Assembly: GCA_951799405.1 (NCBI GenBank)
Contig: OX637334.1
Span: 4,712,001-4,776,000, forward strand
Direction: 5' to 3'
DNA length: 64,000 bases
Origin: Agapetus fuscipes
Taxonomy: Eukaryota; Arthropoda; Insecta; Trichoptera; Glossosomatidae
Shown piece by piece: positions 31,106 to 40,525 of the stretch. The translations under genes were made by a program, and so were the position numbers. The notes below the pieces were generated by a model. The model was not told the origin of the DNA. It saw only the letters and a list, made by a program, of their open reading frames with translations, and made no database searches. How positions within the stretch are numbered: position 1 is the stretch's first letter; every line of letters begins with the position of its first letter.

Positions 31106-31500
31106 GTTCCATGGTAGAACGACACAGTGACAAAACGACACATGATCTAACGACACATGACAGAGCGACACATGACAGAACAACACATGATCTAATGACA
31201 TCACATAACAAAACATCACAGGAAAGTACATAACACTGACAAAGCATCACAAAACAGAAAACACCACAAACGCCATGACAAAAAAGTGAGACATGAGAAA
31301 ATGGAACTCATGCATTTTTTCATTGTGATGTTTTTTTGTGTTGTACTGTCATTGTGTTTGTTATGTGTCGTTCATATGTCGTTGTGTCATGTGTCGTTGT
31401 GTAATGTGTCGTTCTGTCATGTGTCGTTCTGTTATGTGTCCTTATGTAATATGTCGTTATGTCACGTGTCGTTTGCTCACTATGCCGTTCTAATCTGTTG
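31106..31500. repeat. two minisatellite G elements, head-to-head (long hairpin)
   Basis: 31106-31309 runs GGTTCCATGGTAGAACGAC, through ACATGAC units, to ATGAGAAAATGGAACTCATG. 31310-31500 runs in reverse, with TGTCATGTGTCGTTCTG units. The two halves are imperfect reverse complements, so the DNA or RNA could fold into a stem close to 190 bp long. A small frame at 31286-31594 is a by-product. Confidence 0.65.
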
Positions 31501-31719
31501 CTCTTGTTTTCACACCCTTCTTTTATTATTTTCTTTAAAATGTAGAAATGCTCTCAACTCGTCTGTCTGTTCCACGACTCTAGGTCCGCAGTGAATTTAT
31601 GTATTCCCCTCCCCCTCTCCTCTCTCTCACTCTTCTCTTGCCCTCGTCACCCCTGTCATCCCTGTACTCAACTTTCCGGGTAGTGACTGCGACGAGAACT
31701 AAGCCGTGCTCACACTGAC

Positions 31720-32167
31720 TATAATCTATAATCTAAGTTGCAAAGATATATTGACATGTAAGGGTCATATCGCCATTTTAACGGTAAAACTGAATAAGTG
31801 CTGTTTCACTAATTTGAGAAATGGTGGGTAAAACATTTTACTAGGGGTTACCTCCCATAGTAAGACAACTAGTTTTAACGAAGTGGTCATAAAAAAATTC
31901 TAAATTACAGGAATTTCACACTTTCCTAGTGTTTTCTCTCGTAGAAAATAGAAAAAAGGTGCATTTGTCAAAGAAACCCTCGTTGGCTTAATATGTCACG
32001 TATTCAGTTTTACCTTTAAGGTATCGATTTGCTGCGTACATACAAAATAAACCAAACCTCACATGAAAACTCTCTTTCTCATGCTGTCTTTCTCTGAAGC
32101 AGGGGTTACATTGGCGAAAACATACAAAATTTTACTGTAAGAGTGGTCAATCTCTTACCAGCCTATA
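31720..32167 (-). repeat. LINE-A 3' tail split by MITE-1
   Basis: 31720-31766 (TATAATCTATAATCTAAG) and 32031-32167 (GCTGCGTACATACAAAAT to TCTTACCAGCCTATA) are the two outer parts of a reverse tail. About 50 bp of the middle is missing where the MITE lies. Confidence 0.7.
31769..32028. mobile_element. MITE-1
   Basis: ATCGCCATTTTAACGGTAAA with ACTGAATAAGTG at the left is mirrored by TATTCAGTTTTACCTTTAAG with GTATCGAT at the right. The interior includes GTGTTTTCTCTCGTAGAAAA. Five copies in the window share these ends; no coding. Confidence 0.75.
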
Positions 32168-32463
32168 TTTCTTTTACATTAAATTGTAATGTTTATTATT
32201 CCAGAATTTTTTAAATATTCTTGTAAGTGTAAACGCAGCATTACCAAGTGCAGCCATGAAATAAAGAGGGGAAACCTTTAGGGGGACGCGGAGCAGTAAA
32301 AGTAAAATTATTTATACCGTGTGGTGGCGCAGAGTACGTGTGTACCTACCTTTAGAATCGCCTGGGGTTGACTCTCCAACCGCAAAATTGTAAATATATT
32401 TTTTTTGTTTAACTTTACGCCTTCAGGAGTTAAAGTGTTGAGCTTAAATTTTACACGATAGAT

Positions 32464-32621
32464 AGTGTCACCCCTGTTTCAGGAAAGAATGAAAAGAGTT
32501 GCATGCTTTTTGTTCATTTGAGATTTGGATTGTTATTTTGTGAGTATATATGCAGCGTGTGAAAGCGCGAACTTTCAGGTGTCTGCTTATGGACATGCAT
32601 TGCATATGATTGTTAATTATG
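32464..32621 (+). repeat. LINE-A 3' tail fragment
   Basis: AGTGTCACCCCTGTTTCAGG to GGACATGCATTGCATATG. Both ends are missing. Confidence 0.75.
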
Positions 32622-32754
32622 TATTTATTTATTTTCCAATTTAAATTTTCGTCTATAAAAAAAGAATGAAAGATACTCGATAATATAAACATTTTACAAT
32701 TTTATTGATTGTAGAGGCATTAACTTTGTAATCGCTAAGCCGCTGACATTACAG

Positions 32755-32895
32755 TTCAACCGCCAGTTTATCTGCCCTTTCATACTCTTTTATTTCATCC
32801 AGATTCACAACTTTAATCATAAGAGCACTCTTTTTATCAAGTCTCTGGATATTCCATTCATTCGTTATTTCAAGAATTTGGTTCTTCCATAGGTA
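32755..32895 (-). mobile_element. LINE-A coding fragment
   Basis: The reverse strand reads WKNQILEITNEWNIQRLDKK, then MIKVVNLDEIKEYERADK. It aligns with the end of the ORF at 399-665 and is frameshifted near the end. Confidence 0.65.
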
Positions 32896-33289
32896 CCTCG
32901 TAAAATAGCATAAAAAATACTTTCATAGCAATCCGGCTGGTATACGTTTCATTTTTTTGTCTATTTTGTCATTAATCACACTCAGTGTGGCCAGTACCTC
33001 TGCAAATCTTAATCGAACTTCCGATGTAAATTCTTAATTGCGTCTTTACTTAGACATACTGTTAGTGATTTTGTTTGTATCCACATCATCTTATTTGTTA
33101 GCGATTCTCTTCGCGTTCTCAGCGATTTGCAATTCAAACAAGTGATTACCTAATGGGGGCTGGCAAATACATTATGCGTGCGCGTGTATGGTGTGATCAA
33201 GGAATTCATGTGTCAACATCATGCGCAAGAAAATCATGAGGAATGTCATGTGTAACTACTCATATCCAGCTATAAACATTAGGTGATTG

Positions 33290-33380
33290 TTAGAACGGCA
33301 CAATGACAAAACAACACATGACAACTACACATGATAACGCGGTAAGAAGTTGCTCTTTATATGCAGCTGAATTAGGTTTT
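33290..33380 (+). repeat. minisatellite G scrap followed by SINE-B end
   Basis: TTAGAACGGCACAATGAC and ACAACACATGACAACTAC, then ATAACGCGGTAAGAAGTTGC, the last part of SINE-B. Confidence 0.45.
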
Positions 33381-33451
33381 TTTTTTAAATCTAATAATGA
33401 TAATCGGGGGCGTTATTTTTTTATAAGCTATACCAATTACTAAATGCACGC

Positions 33452-33702
33452 GATCCATTTTCTCATACGTATCACTTTTTTTTCATGCCGTTTATGGTGT
33501 TTTTTGTTTTGCGATGATTTTTCATGTGCCGTTTATGGTATGTTCTGTTTTAGGTGTGTGTTGTTTTGTTTGATGTACTTTTCTGAGATGTTTTGTTATA
33601 GTGATGTTTTGTCATGTGATGTAACTAATGTCATTGTAATGTTATGTCATGTGTCGTTATGTCATGTGTCGTTTTATCGCTGTGACGTTCAATCATGGAA
33701 CC
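33452..33702 (-). repeat. minisatellite element G, full
   Basis: In reverse: from GGTTCCATGATTGAACGTC, through ACATGACATAACGAC units, to ATGAGAAAATGGATC. It shares both ends and internal order with 31106-31309. Confidence 0.7.
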
Positions 33703-33924
33703 AAACATAAATAGGGTTCGTCTTCTTCAGTCTGTTTTTTTCGCTACCCCTCTTTATCTATGGAATATCTTGAAAGCTCATCGTAGGAGAAACAGCACAT
33801 ATTTATCAATGTATCCAACTGTCTGTAATGGCTGGTTATCGAATGAGTGTGGTATAAACTAGAAAATGAAAACGATAGTGAATGTACAAAAAAGTACAAT
33901 GATATGGTTGGTGTACGTATCTAG

Positions 33925-34180
33925 AAAGAATGGACTATGATCGACTGACAGAAAGAGAATATAAAAGGAATGTCAAAGGTAAGCGTGGAAGGGAAAAACT
34001 GAGGAAAGAATTGATTGATTAAATATGGGAATTGCAAATGACTGGAATCTGCAGAGTGAGAGAAAGAGAGAGAGATGAATGTCGAGGAGATTAAAGGAAT
34101 GTGCAATGACAGAACAAATTAGAGAAGAATATCTGGAGGTACTAGCCACCCGTAGCGGAATAGTAGCGGAATCCCAAAGC
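33925..34180 (+). mobile_element. LINE C-terminal fragment, decayed
   Basis: AGCGTGGAAGGGAAAAACTG corresponds to KRGRGRPRKE. It is followed by GGAATTGCAAATGACTGGAA (IANDWNLQ) and ends TCTGGAGGTACTAGCCACCC, the ICGGTSHP end. Many stops. Confidence 0.6.
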
Positions 34181-34440
34181 GTGATAAATACCAGAGCGTT
34201 TGGTTCTGGATAAAATTAGCAATGTACTTAAGCAGAAGCTAGGAATGTGGGAGAGGGAGGAGGCGCCCAAAGGAGCCGCCTCTTGCGTAGACAGAGAATA
34301 CGCAAAAACGCGAAAACCACGGACTGTGATTAGCATCACGCGGCCTTGGCATTCCTCTCCCGCCCGTGATAACATCTCAATCGCTATTAATATGTTAAGT
34401 GTTTACGCGACGCACCATGGACGATAAACAGACGCTCAAA

Positions 34441-34660
34441 AGTCGCTGGGATGGTCAAGGGGTACAAGGCGTCGGTCGGCATTCGAATTTGCGTTGTTGA
34501 CACTAATGCCGGTTCGAGCCCGGCCTTGTCCCATCGACAATAACTTCGACCCTGGTTCAAAAGATATCATTCCATGCACACAAGCTTCTGTTTCGCACGA
34601 AGACAACTGGCCAGGCAAAATATGTTAGTGAATTGTATTTCTCTTCAGAAATCTATCTTA
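34441..34660 (+). repeat. SINE-D (tRNA-derived SINE)
   Basis: The head AAGGGGTACAAGGCGTCGG leads to the B box GGTTCGAGCCC at 34511, then CTTCGACCCTGGTTCAAAAG, CATGCACACAAGCTTCTG, and the tail CTTCAGAAATCTATCTT. Same family as 50938-51147 (minus). Confidence 0.7.
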
Positions 34661-35160
34661 AAAAAATGCGGTAGGGCAAACAATCTGTATAGACTGTAAG
34701 AACCAAAAAAGGGTGGAAAATCCATACAACTTCAAAAGGAAGATCTAATATTGAATACAGTGAAAGTATAATTTATGCACGTACTTGTATAATCAATACA
34801 GAGTGAATGAAAAAGAAGTAAAGATACGAAAAATGAGTGGACTCGGCACAATTAATAATCCCATGGCGATGTGACGTCATTAACATTGAGTAAAAAACTG
34901 GATTCCCGATAGGCAGAATGATTTTGAAACGCATGCAATACGTAGCGCTTCAGTATATTTTCAAACTGCCTATTTAATTTTGTATTGAAGCTTTGATACT
35001 GCGTGCTGTCTTTAGCTTTCCAAGTGATATCTTTACCCCACACTTTAAATGTGCTGAGTCCATTGAAAGAGATATGTAATGATAGCAAATGTGCAAGGCT
35101 TGGCCACGGTTATTTGCCTCCATACAGTGTGAATTTGGAAACCATGTAGTGGCCATTTCA
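34661..35160. other. mostly unrecognised DNA
   Basis: 34825-34890 has GGACTCGGCACAATTAA and GATGTGACGTCATTAAC, a remnant of repeat K. I can name nothing else. Confidence 0.3.
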
Positions 35161-35269
35161 CACTCCCATAGCTTCACTGCGACAGGAATTGTCAGACTGT
35201 GTGCACCTTTGCCTCCATCAAATCATCCGAAATGACAAATCAAATCAGGAAGAACCCTATAAGTGAAGG

Positions 35270-35608
35270 AGACGGAGGTGCTATGTTTTCCTAATCGCTC
35301 TGTATGGTATTGAGGGATGGACTCTCACGCAGACACTGGAGAGACGAATTGAAGCGTTCGAGATGTGTCTATACCGAAAAATGCTTCGGATCTCTTGGCG
35401 TGATCGTGTCACCAATGAAGAAGTCGTCCAACGAATGCGCACTACAAAGGAGCTCCTGCTAACCATTAAGCAGAGAAATCTTATGTACTTAGGTCACATA
35501 ATGAGAAATGAAAAGTACCGTCTCCTTCATCTTATCATACAGGGTAAGATTGAGGGGAGAAAATCTCAGGGACGCCGAAGGACATCGAAGTGGCCACTTC
35601 TATCGAAG
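35270..35608 (+). mobile_element. LINE RT C-terminal fragment, tail-to-tail pair (left)
   Basis: ALYGIEGWTLTQTLERRIEA, FEMCLYRKMLRISWRDRVTN, then YLGHIMRNEKYRLLHLIIQG and KIEGRKSQGRRRTS. It is the well-known HIMRN.KY.LL..I.QGKI.G.RG.GRRR.SWL type. The reading frame breaks where the inverted partner begins. Confidence 0.8.
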
Positions 35609-35770
35609 ATCGGCGATCATCATGGCTATTTTGACTTTAGATGCTGCGGCTCGAAACAGGGACTTAGTGCTTCTGCCGAACCACTCGCAGGTTTTTCAGC
35701 CACGATGTCCTTCGGCGTCCCTGAGATTTTCTCACCTCAATCTTACCCTGGCACAAAAATAAGAAGGAGA
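35609..35770 (-). mobile_element. LINE RT C-terminal fragment, tail-to-tail pair (right)
   Basis: The reverse complement of 35703-35747 repeats the left copy's QGRRRTS segment with one or two changes, and goes on with WLKNLRVVRQKH, the part that the left copy lacks. The two overlap by about 45 bp and converge at their 3' sides. A + strand LINE end (CTCTGCTGAGGTTCTAGCCA) follows at 35768-35830. Confidence 0.7.
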
Positions 35771-36184
35771 CTCTGCTGAGGTTCTAGCCACTCTTAGTGG
35801 AACGGCCACAGTGTTACAGTTACATTGCACGTGGTTGCTGCACGAGGCGTTACTTGCAATGAGAGATTTCACACGTGGCTGAGCATTTTCTACCGAAGTG
35901 GAAATCTCGGCGAGCGCTTCTCTCCGTATAAGTGCTTATTATAATGTTTACAACAAAAAAGCATTCCAGAGATTACCAAAATAGATGTTGTTATAACAAG
36001 GGCACTGGCTGCACAATCTAAGCTGCAGGCAGTGGTTCTCTAATTGGGGGCCGCGAGCTGATTCATGTCACAGGTTTCCAGGGTATAGTAAAAAATAAAT
36101 AAATATTTTGAGAAAAAGCATCCATGCAAATACATTACTGAGTAAATATTTTTACCTGTTTAAAAAAATATGCCCTGTATTTGT

Positions 36185-36525
36185 ATGAATCACACCTCAA
36201 GGCCCCTCTACGTGCTTGGTCGTTGATATAGAAAACGCCAATAGGGTAATTGCAATGGTGGGGAAAACGGTTTAAAATAAGTACTATGGTTGTGTAGAGT
36301 ACATTTCAATTTTCACAAGTATTTCACAAGTAACCCAATTGCAGTAACTCTGGTTGGACCTTTGGGGATCGGTCTGTGGTAAGGGCACAATTTGTTTTCA
36401 ACCCAGCGAAGAGTAAGTATATATTTTTTTTTAATAATGATAATTATGTTGTGCTCGGCCAGGAATCGAACCCACGACCTTTCGCTCACGAGTCCGTAGC
36501 GTTATCCAATAGACTACCATCTATC
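36185..36525 (-). repeat. SINE-C with internal insertion
   Basis: GAATCACACCTCAAGGCCCC to GATATAGAAAACGCC, then about 95 bp foreign to the family (AATAGGGTAATTGCAATGG to AAGTAACCCAATTGCAG, weakly inverted), then TGGTTGGACCTTTGGGGATC and the reverse B box GGAATCGAACCCACG. The MITE at 36533 begins 8 bp later. Confidence 0.7.
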
Positions 36526-36532
36526 AGTAAAA

Positions 36533-36648
36533 CCCGGTATTTTCAACGTTAGCATATCGATTTTATACTGAATGAAAAAGACGCACTTCTGTCAATCGTG
36601 TGGGGAGTTATTTTTATCGGATTATGCTAACGTTGAAAATACCGGTCC
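36533..36648. mobile_element. MITE-2 (Harbinger-like)
   Basis: CCCGGTATTTTCAACGTTAG with CATA is mirrored exactly by TATG and CTAACGTTGAAAATACCGG. The interior has ATACTGAATGAAAAAGACGC. It is a 116-bp member of the family at 39477 and 58655. Confidence 0.75.
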
Positions 36649-36904
36649 TTTGAGTCTTACATTGTGTAGGTACAGAAAACTTTGAGACTAGCTGGTGCTA
36701 ACGATAACGCGTGCTGGTCCGCCTTTAGGTGTGTAAACACGCTCTGAAATACAATCATACAAGCCGATACATCTCAGCGTTACCTACTAATTATAAACAA
36801 TCAACTTATTCACTGGCAGTCGAATAAATTGCTGCAACTTATGCTCAGGTGTTTCAAACATAGCTTAGTAATTTTATATTGTTCTTGTTTTCCTCGTTCT
36901 ACAG

Positions 36905-37091
36905 ATTAATTGAGAAGGTGGACATTTTCACAAGCAGATATATGCTCAAACCCTCCTCGTACCCGTCCTGTATGTATGTGTCAGAAGGACCCACAGCACA
37001 TGGACGCTCATGCAAAGCTATATATTCTCTCAAGTGGCGAAAGGCCTTCCGTGAAGTGAAAGCGACGGCACGACAAAACAAGAACCTCTAG
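36905..37091 (+). CDS. orphan terminal-exon candidate
   Basis: A strong acceptor (TTTTCCTCGTTCTACAG) is followed in phase 2 by 61 codons to TAG: LIEKVDIFTSRYMLKPSSYP, then SCMYVSEGPTAHGRSCKAIY, SLKWRKAFREV and a basic end. It has no LINE motif and no family I recognise. It cannot be the second VAT-1 exon although the phase fits: the join would give TGA. The sequence just downstream (37121-37185) recurs at 54841-54902, so it may be transposon-derived. Confidence 0.25.
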
Positions 37092-37120
37092 GTCAGAGGC
37101 GTGCCCATGATTCTAAAAGT

Positions 37121-37185
37121 AAATGGTTCGATGTTACTGAAGCTACCTAATAGCATACCTCGGGTGGCACTCCTTGTGGGATTCT
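37121..37185 (+). repeat. short repeat pair, copy 1
   Basis: TGGTTCGATGTTACTGAAGC, AATAGCATACCTCGGGTGG, then CTCCTTGTGGGATT. The partner is at 54841-54902. Confidence 0.45.
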
Positions 37186-37261
37186 TTTTTTTTTTTTTTT
37201 AAGAAATCCTGTGCGGAAGACTCCCTAGATTCTAAAGACTCTAGGGGTCTATGACACTTGT

Positions 37262-37345
37262 TGTAGTGCCGCAGAGGTGTACGAGCTTGGTCGTCGCTAC
37301 AAAGCGCCAATACTCAAGCAAGACCCAGTTGCCATATTGCTTTTT
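37262..37345 (-). repeat. SINE-C fragment
   Basis: GAGCTTGGTCGTCGCTACAA, then AGCGCCAATACTCAAGCAAG and ACCCAGTTGCC. Confidence 0.55.
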
Positions 37346-37370
37346 GGACAAATTTAAGATACTATAATCT

Positions 37371-37469
37371 AATTTGCGAAGATATATTAACAATAAAAAA
37401 ATCATATTAAATGCATGCCCACTAACGCATGGGTGTTCAGCCTCATGCCAACGTATAAGTCAAGGAATA
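37371..37469 (-). repeat. LINE-A 3' tail, large internal deletion
   Basis: ACTATAATCTAATTTGCGAA to ATGCATGCCCACTAACGCAT is joined directly to GGGTGTTCAGCCTCATGCC and GTATAAGTCAAGGAA. Confidence 0.7.
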
Positions 37470-37839
37470 CGAAAAAATTAAAATCATTTCAGTTTCTCGT
37501 CATAGAAAATACTCAATGCTACTACGATATATTCTTGGACATGTTATATTGCATTTAATATTATTGTTTTACCATAAACCTTTCTAGAAATTCTACAAAG
37601 TGCGCAACTTTCGACGACGGCATTTAACCGTTTTTAAATGAAAGCGAAATCGTTCATAGATAAAACGTCTATTAAACTGCATTAATATTTTAGACGCGTT
37701 TCTCCCATAAAGAACATCGGCATGTGGAATGGTTTGGTATAATATAAAGTTGCACTTGACTTTGGCGCGACCTTGATTTCAATTCAAGATCACACGTTCG
37801 TTCACGGCCAGATTGTTGCGTAATCTGTTATCTACAATT

Positions 37840-38505
37840 TCGGTCGATAGTTCAATTGGTAGAATGCTTGCGTACCATGACAGATGGCTAGGCTCTTACC
37901 CCCACTACTTACTCACTTAGTCAGCCACTTCTTGTCCACTGCTGGACATAAGCCTCCCCCATATCTCTCCTGGGCTTTCTGCATTCAGCCACCAGCAACT
38001 CTTTAATATCATCTGACCATCGTGTAAAATGCCTTCCTCTAGTTCTATTGTCTTCACGTGGTCTCCATTCTACCACTCTTTTCGTCCATCTTTGCTCGCT
38101 CAATCTGGCAACATGCCCTGCCCACGACCACTTCTGCTTTGCCACTCTTTTGACTATGCCAGTAACTGCCGATCTTCTAAGTATTTCGGTATTTCGTATC
38201 CGATCTGACAGTCTTATGTGTAGCATAGCTCTTTCGTGCTTTCGTTGTGCTACACGGAGTGTCCTGATAGTCAATTAAGTGAGAGTTAGTGTCTCTGCTC
38301 CGTAAGTCGTAACTGGCAGGACACACTTGTCGTACATTTTCCGTTTCAGGCATTGGAGGATGTTGCTGGTGAAGAACTTCTTAAGACTGCCATAGGCCGC
38401 CCATCCTAGAGAGATCCTCCCCCACTTAGGCCGCCCATCCTAGAGAGATTACCCCCACTAAGGGTGTCAGATCAGAAATGATTTCCCTTTGCGATATTTT
38501 TTTCT
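37840..38505 (+). repeat. SINE-B interrupted by a LINE
   Basis: TTCGGTCGATAGTTCAATTG to TACCCCCACTA (37907) continues at 38449 with TTACCCCCACTAAGGGTGTC and AGAAATGATTTCCC. The doubled TTACCCCCACTA is the LINE's target duplication. Confidence 0.85.
37908..38448 (-). mobile_element. LINE insertion with 12-bp target-site duplication (RTE-like)
   Basis: The reverse strand: GWAAYGSLKKFFTSNILQCL, YDKCVLPVTTYGAETLTLT, a stop, LSDRIRNTEILRRSAVTGIV, KQKWSWAGHVARLSEQRWTK, and the final MGEAYVQQWTRSG with its stop near 37921. It is 5'-truncated with one internal stop. The 3' end is GACTAAGTGAGTAAG with no poly-A. It is flanked by TTACCCCCACTA at 37896-37907 and 38449-38460. At the 5' end a segment of about 33 bp (AGGCCGCCCATCCTAGAGAG plus CCCCCACTT-type sequence) is present twice in tandem. 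Confidence 0.9.
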
Positions 38506-38653
38506 ATGGTGAATATGTTGTTAATGTATAATTTATTTTTGTTTCAGGTAAGTTGAAAAACATCGATTTTCTCCATTCGAGACGTCTGCGCTGAAAATCC
38601 AGCGAATGTCTGGTGAGTTTTTAAAGATGATGTTTAACTTCTTCGCCATCTAG

Positions 38654-38892
38654 TACTCGTGCAGCGTGTGTAAGCACGAACTTACTTGTGTTTACTTGTG
38701 GGCGTGCATTAAATATGTCCATCCTAAGGTTGTCTGTAAGATATCGCCATGTGCGATAAGACCGCCCATTGTACATTTATGTCTCTTTTGTTTATAATAT
38801 TAATGTAATTTATTTGTGGTGTACAATAAAGTTTATTATTATTATTATTAAATATGAATCTTCAATGTAAATATGTTACATCTTTGTTTTGC
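38654..38892 (+). repeat. LINE-A 3' tail interrupted by a short LINE tail
   Basis: TACTCGTGCAGCGTGTGTAA to GCATTAAATATG, then the insert, then AAATATGAATCTTCAATG to ATCTTTGTTTTGC. Confidence 0.75.
38718..38849 (+). mobile_element. 132-bp LINE/SINE 3' end with (ATT)n tail and target duplication
   Basis: CGATAAGACCGCCCATTG, CTCTTTTGTTTATAATATT, the signal AATAAAG, then five ATT units. AAATATG occurs on both sides (38711-38717, 38850-38856), a duplication of at least 7 bp. No coding; it is a strongly 5'-truncated retroelement copy of a type common in moth and butterfly genomes, as far as I recall. Confidence 0.8.
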
Positions 38893-38896
38893 TAAA

Positions 38897-39133
38897 TTCG
38901 ATCGATAGCTCATTTCTTAGAATGCTTGCGTTCTATGCCAGAGGGCTGGGATTCGATATCTACCAAAAGTGTCATGTTTTCCCGTTTCGATATTTACCCG
39001 AAGATAAAATACCGACAAAGTTTACTCGGCCTTCGTAAGGAATTGAGCCCCTACGTGCAATATCCGACTTTATCGGGGACAACGCTATAAGAAGTAAGTT
39101 TCACCTTACGTGCAGATTAGTTGCGTTGTGTTA
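38897..39133 (+). repeat. SINE-B, internally shortened
   Basis: TTCGATCGATAGCTCATTTC, GGGATTCGATATCTACC, AAAATACCGACAAAGTTTAC, then GACAACGCTATAAGAAG. The CACTTCAACTG part is missing. Confidence 0.75.
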
Positions 39134-39476
39134 GCAACTTGGATTATATTTTATCGAGTTCTCGATTGCAAGGGAAGTTAAGCTACATAGGAAATGAAAC
39201 AAATGATTCAGTTTGTATGACAAGTGAGTGATTGCCTTAATTCTACATTACCACCATTCATTATTTCTATAAAAAAACATAATGGATATGTACGTGATAT
39301 GTGTTTCCTATAAAAAAACGGCAGGTGTTCGTGATATCTGTAATTATGTATTAGATCTACATCACACATGTACTCATCTATACACATGTGCGTTTTTTTT
39401 ATATTCACGCGCGATGTACACGTTTTTTTTATTTCTCATTATACATTATATGAATGGTTGATTTAATAAAAGCACT

Positions 39477-39599
39477 AAGGCCTGGTAATTTTATTATTGG
39501 CTAATGTGATTTTAAGCTAATAAAACAACACATAATTAACAAAAGTGCGTCCTTTTTATTAAGTATAAAGTCTCATAGCTAACGTTGAAAGAACACACC
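39477..39599. mobile_element. MITE-2 (Harbinger-like), diverged
   Basis: The left end AAGGCCTGGTAATTTTA and right end ATAGCTAACGTTGAAAGAAC share the family's AAAGTGCGTCC interior. TAA is present on both sides (CACTAA|GG and CCC|TAAGG). Confidence 0.6.
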
Positions 39600-39634
39600 C
39601 TAAGGAGCATGCCTACGACTGAGAATTAAAGGAA

Positions 39635-39698
39635 AAACGGTGCACCAAGCTTATAAAGCATGGGGAGTCAGCCTCACACCAAACTATTAGTCTAGGAA
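39635..39698 (-). repeat. LINE-A 3' tail scrap
   Basis: AAGCATGGGGAGTCAGCC, then ACACCAAACTATTAGTC. Confidence 0.6.
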
Positions 39699-39757
39699 CT
39701 GGTATGATTTTACAATTATGAGTTTTTTAAATATAAATAAAAATGTCGAGACTTACC

Positions 39758-40080
39758 CGGTCGATAGCTCAGTTGGAAGAGTGCTTGCATTTCATGCTGA
39801 GAGCTCGGGCCCGAATCCCACCGAAGGTGTTTGATTTCCCGTTTCGGTGCTTATTTCAAAACCAAAAATAAAATACCGGTAAGGTTTACTCAGCCTGTAT
39901 AAGAAATGAGTACCTGCTCCCTCGGGAGCTGGGTAACCCCCACTTCAACTGAAGCGGTAAGGGTAAGGCCGGTCCCCTTACCTGTAAAAATAAATAGGTT
40001 CCACTCGCCGCATGTAAAAACCATTAGGAGATAACGAAAAGGAAGAAATTGCACTATATGTGTAGCTTAGTTGGCGGTAT
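39758..40080 (+). repeat. SINE-B, full length
   Basis: CGGTCGATAGCTCAGTTGG (A box), GGGCCCGAATCCCACC (B box region), AAAATACCGGTAAGGTTTAC, CACTTCAACTGAAGC, AATAAATAGGTTCCACTC, and the end GCACTATATGTGTAGC. Confidence 0.9.
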
Positions 40081-40372
40081 TGCCGTATCGGATGTGAGTT
40101 CGTTATCTGACACACTTGTAGTCATGTTTCGACAGTATCGATTTGTAGGAAGGCAGACCATGACTCATCCTGACTAGACGCAGGCAGACAGTGTAGAGGT
40201 AGACAGACACACATATACGAGTAGAGTACCTATAGACAACCAGTTCCGATCCATTGAGCGTTGCCCTCGCTCATTCCACACTGAAATGTGCACTTTAATC
40301 TGAGTTGCAGAAGTATACCAGCAACAAAGGAAACATATCAGTCTTACAGGTGTATATATTATCCATGGACAG

Positions 40373-40525
40373 TCTAAGTTGTAAAGGTATTATTTTAACA
40401 TATCGCCACATTAAAGGTTAAACTGAATAAGTGCTGATTTACTGATTTGAAAAAACGTAGATAAAACATTTTTTTTGGACGTAACTTCTCATCTCGTAAT
40501 TATGAGGAATTGACATTTCCCCAAA
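40373..40525 (-). repeat. LINE-A tail scrap joined to partial MITE-1
   Basis: AGTCTAAGTTGTAAAGGTA is followed at 40402 by ATCGCCACATTAAAGGTTAA and ACTGAATAAGTGCTGATTT. The order is the same as at 31720-31800. The MITE breaks off near 40525. Confidence 0.6.

Noticed and set aside
31106..31500. CRISPR-like array of short repeats
   Set aside because: The units are imperfect, directly adjacent and without unique spacers, in a eukaryotic context; it is a minisatellite.
36905..37091. Second exon of the VAT-1-like gene
   Set aside because: Although the phase matches, joining to 6858 creates TGA and the protein lacks the CGLNF motif.
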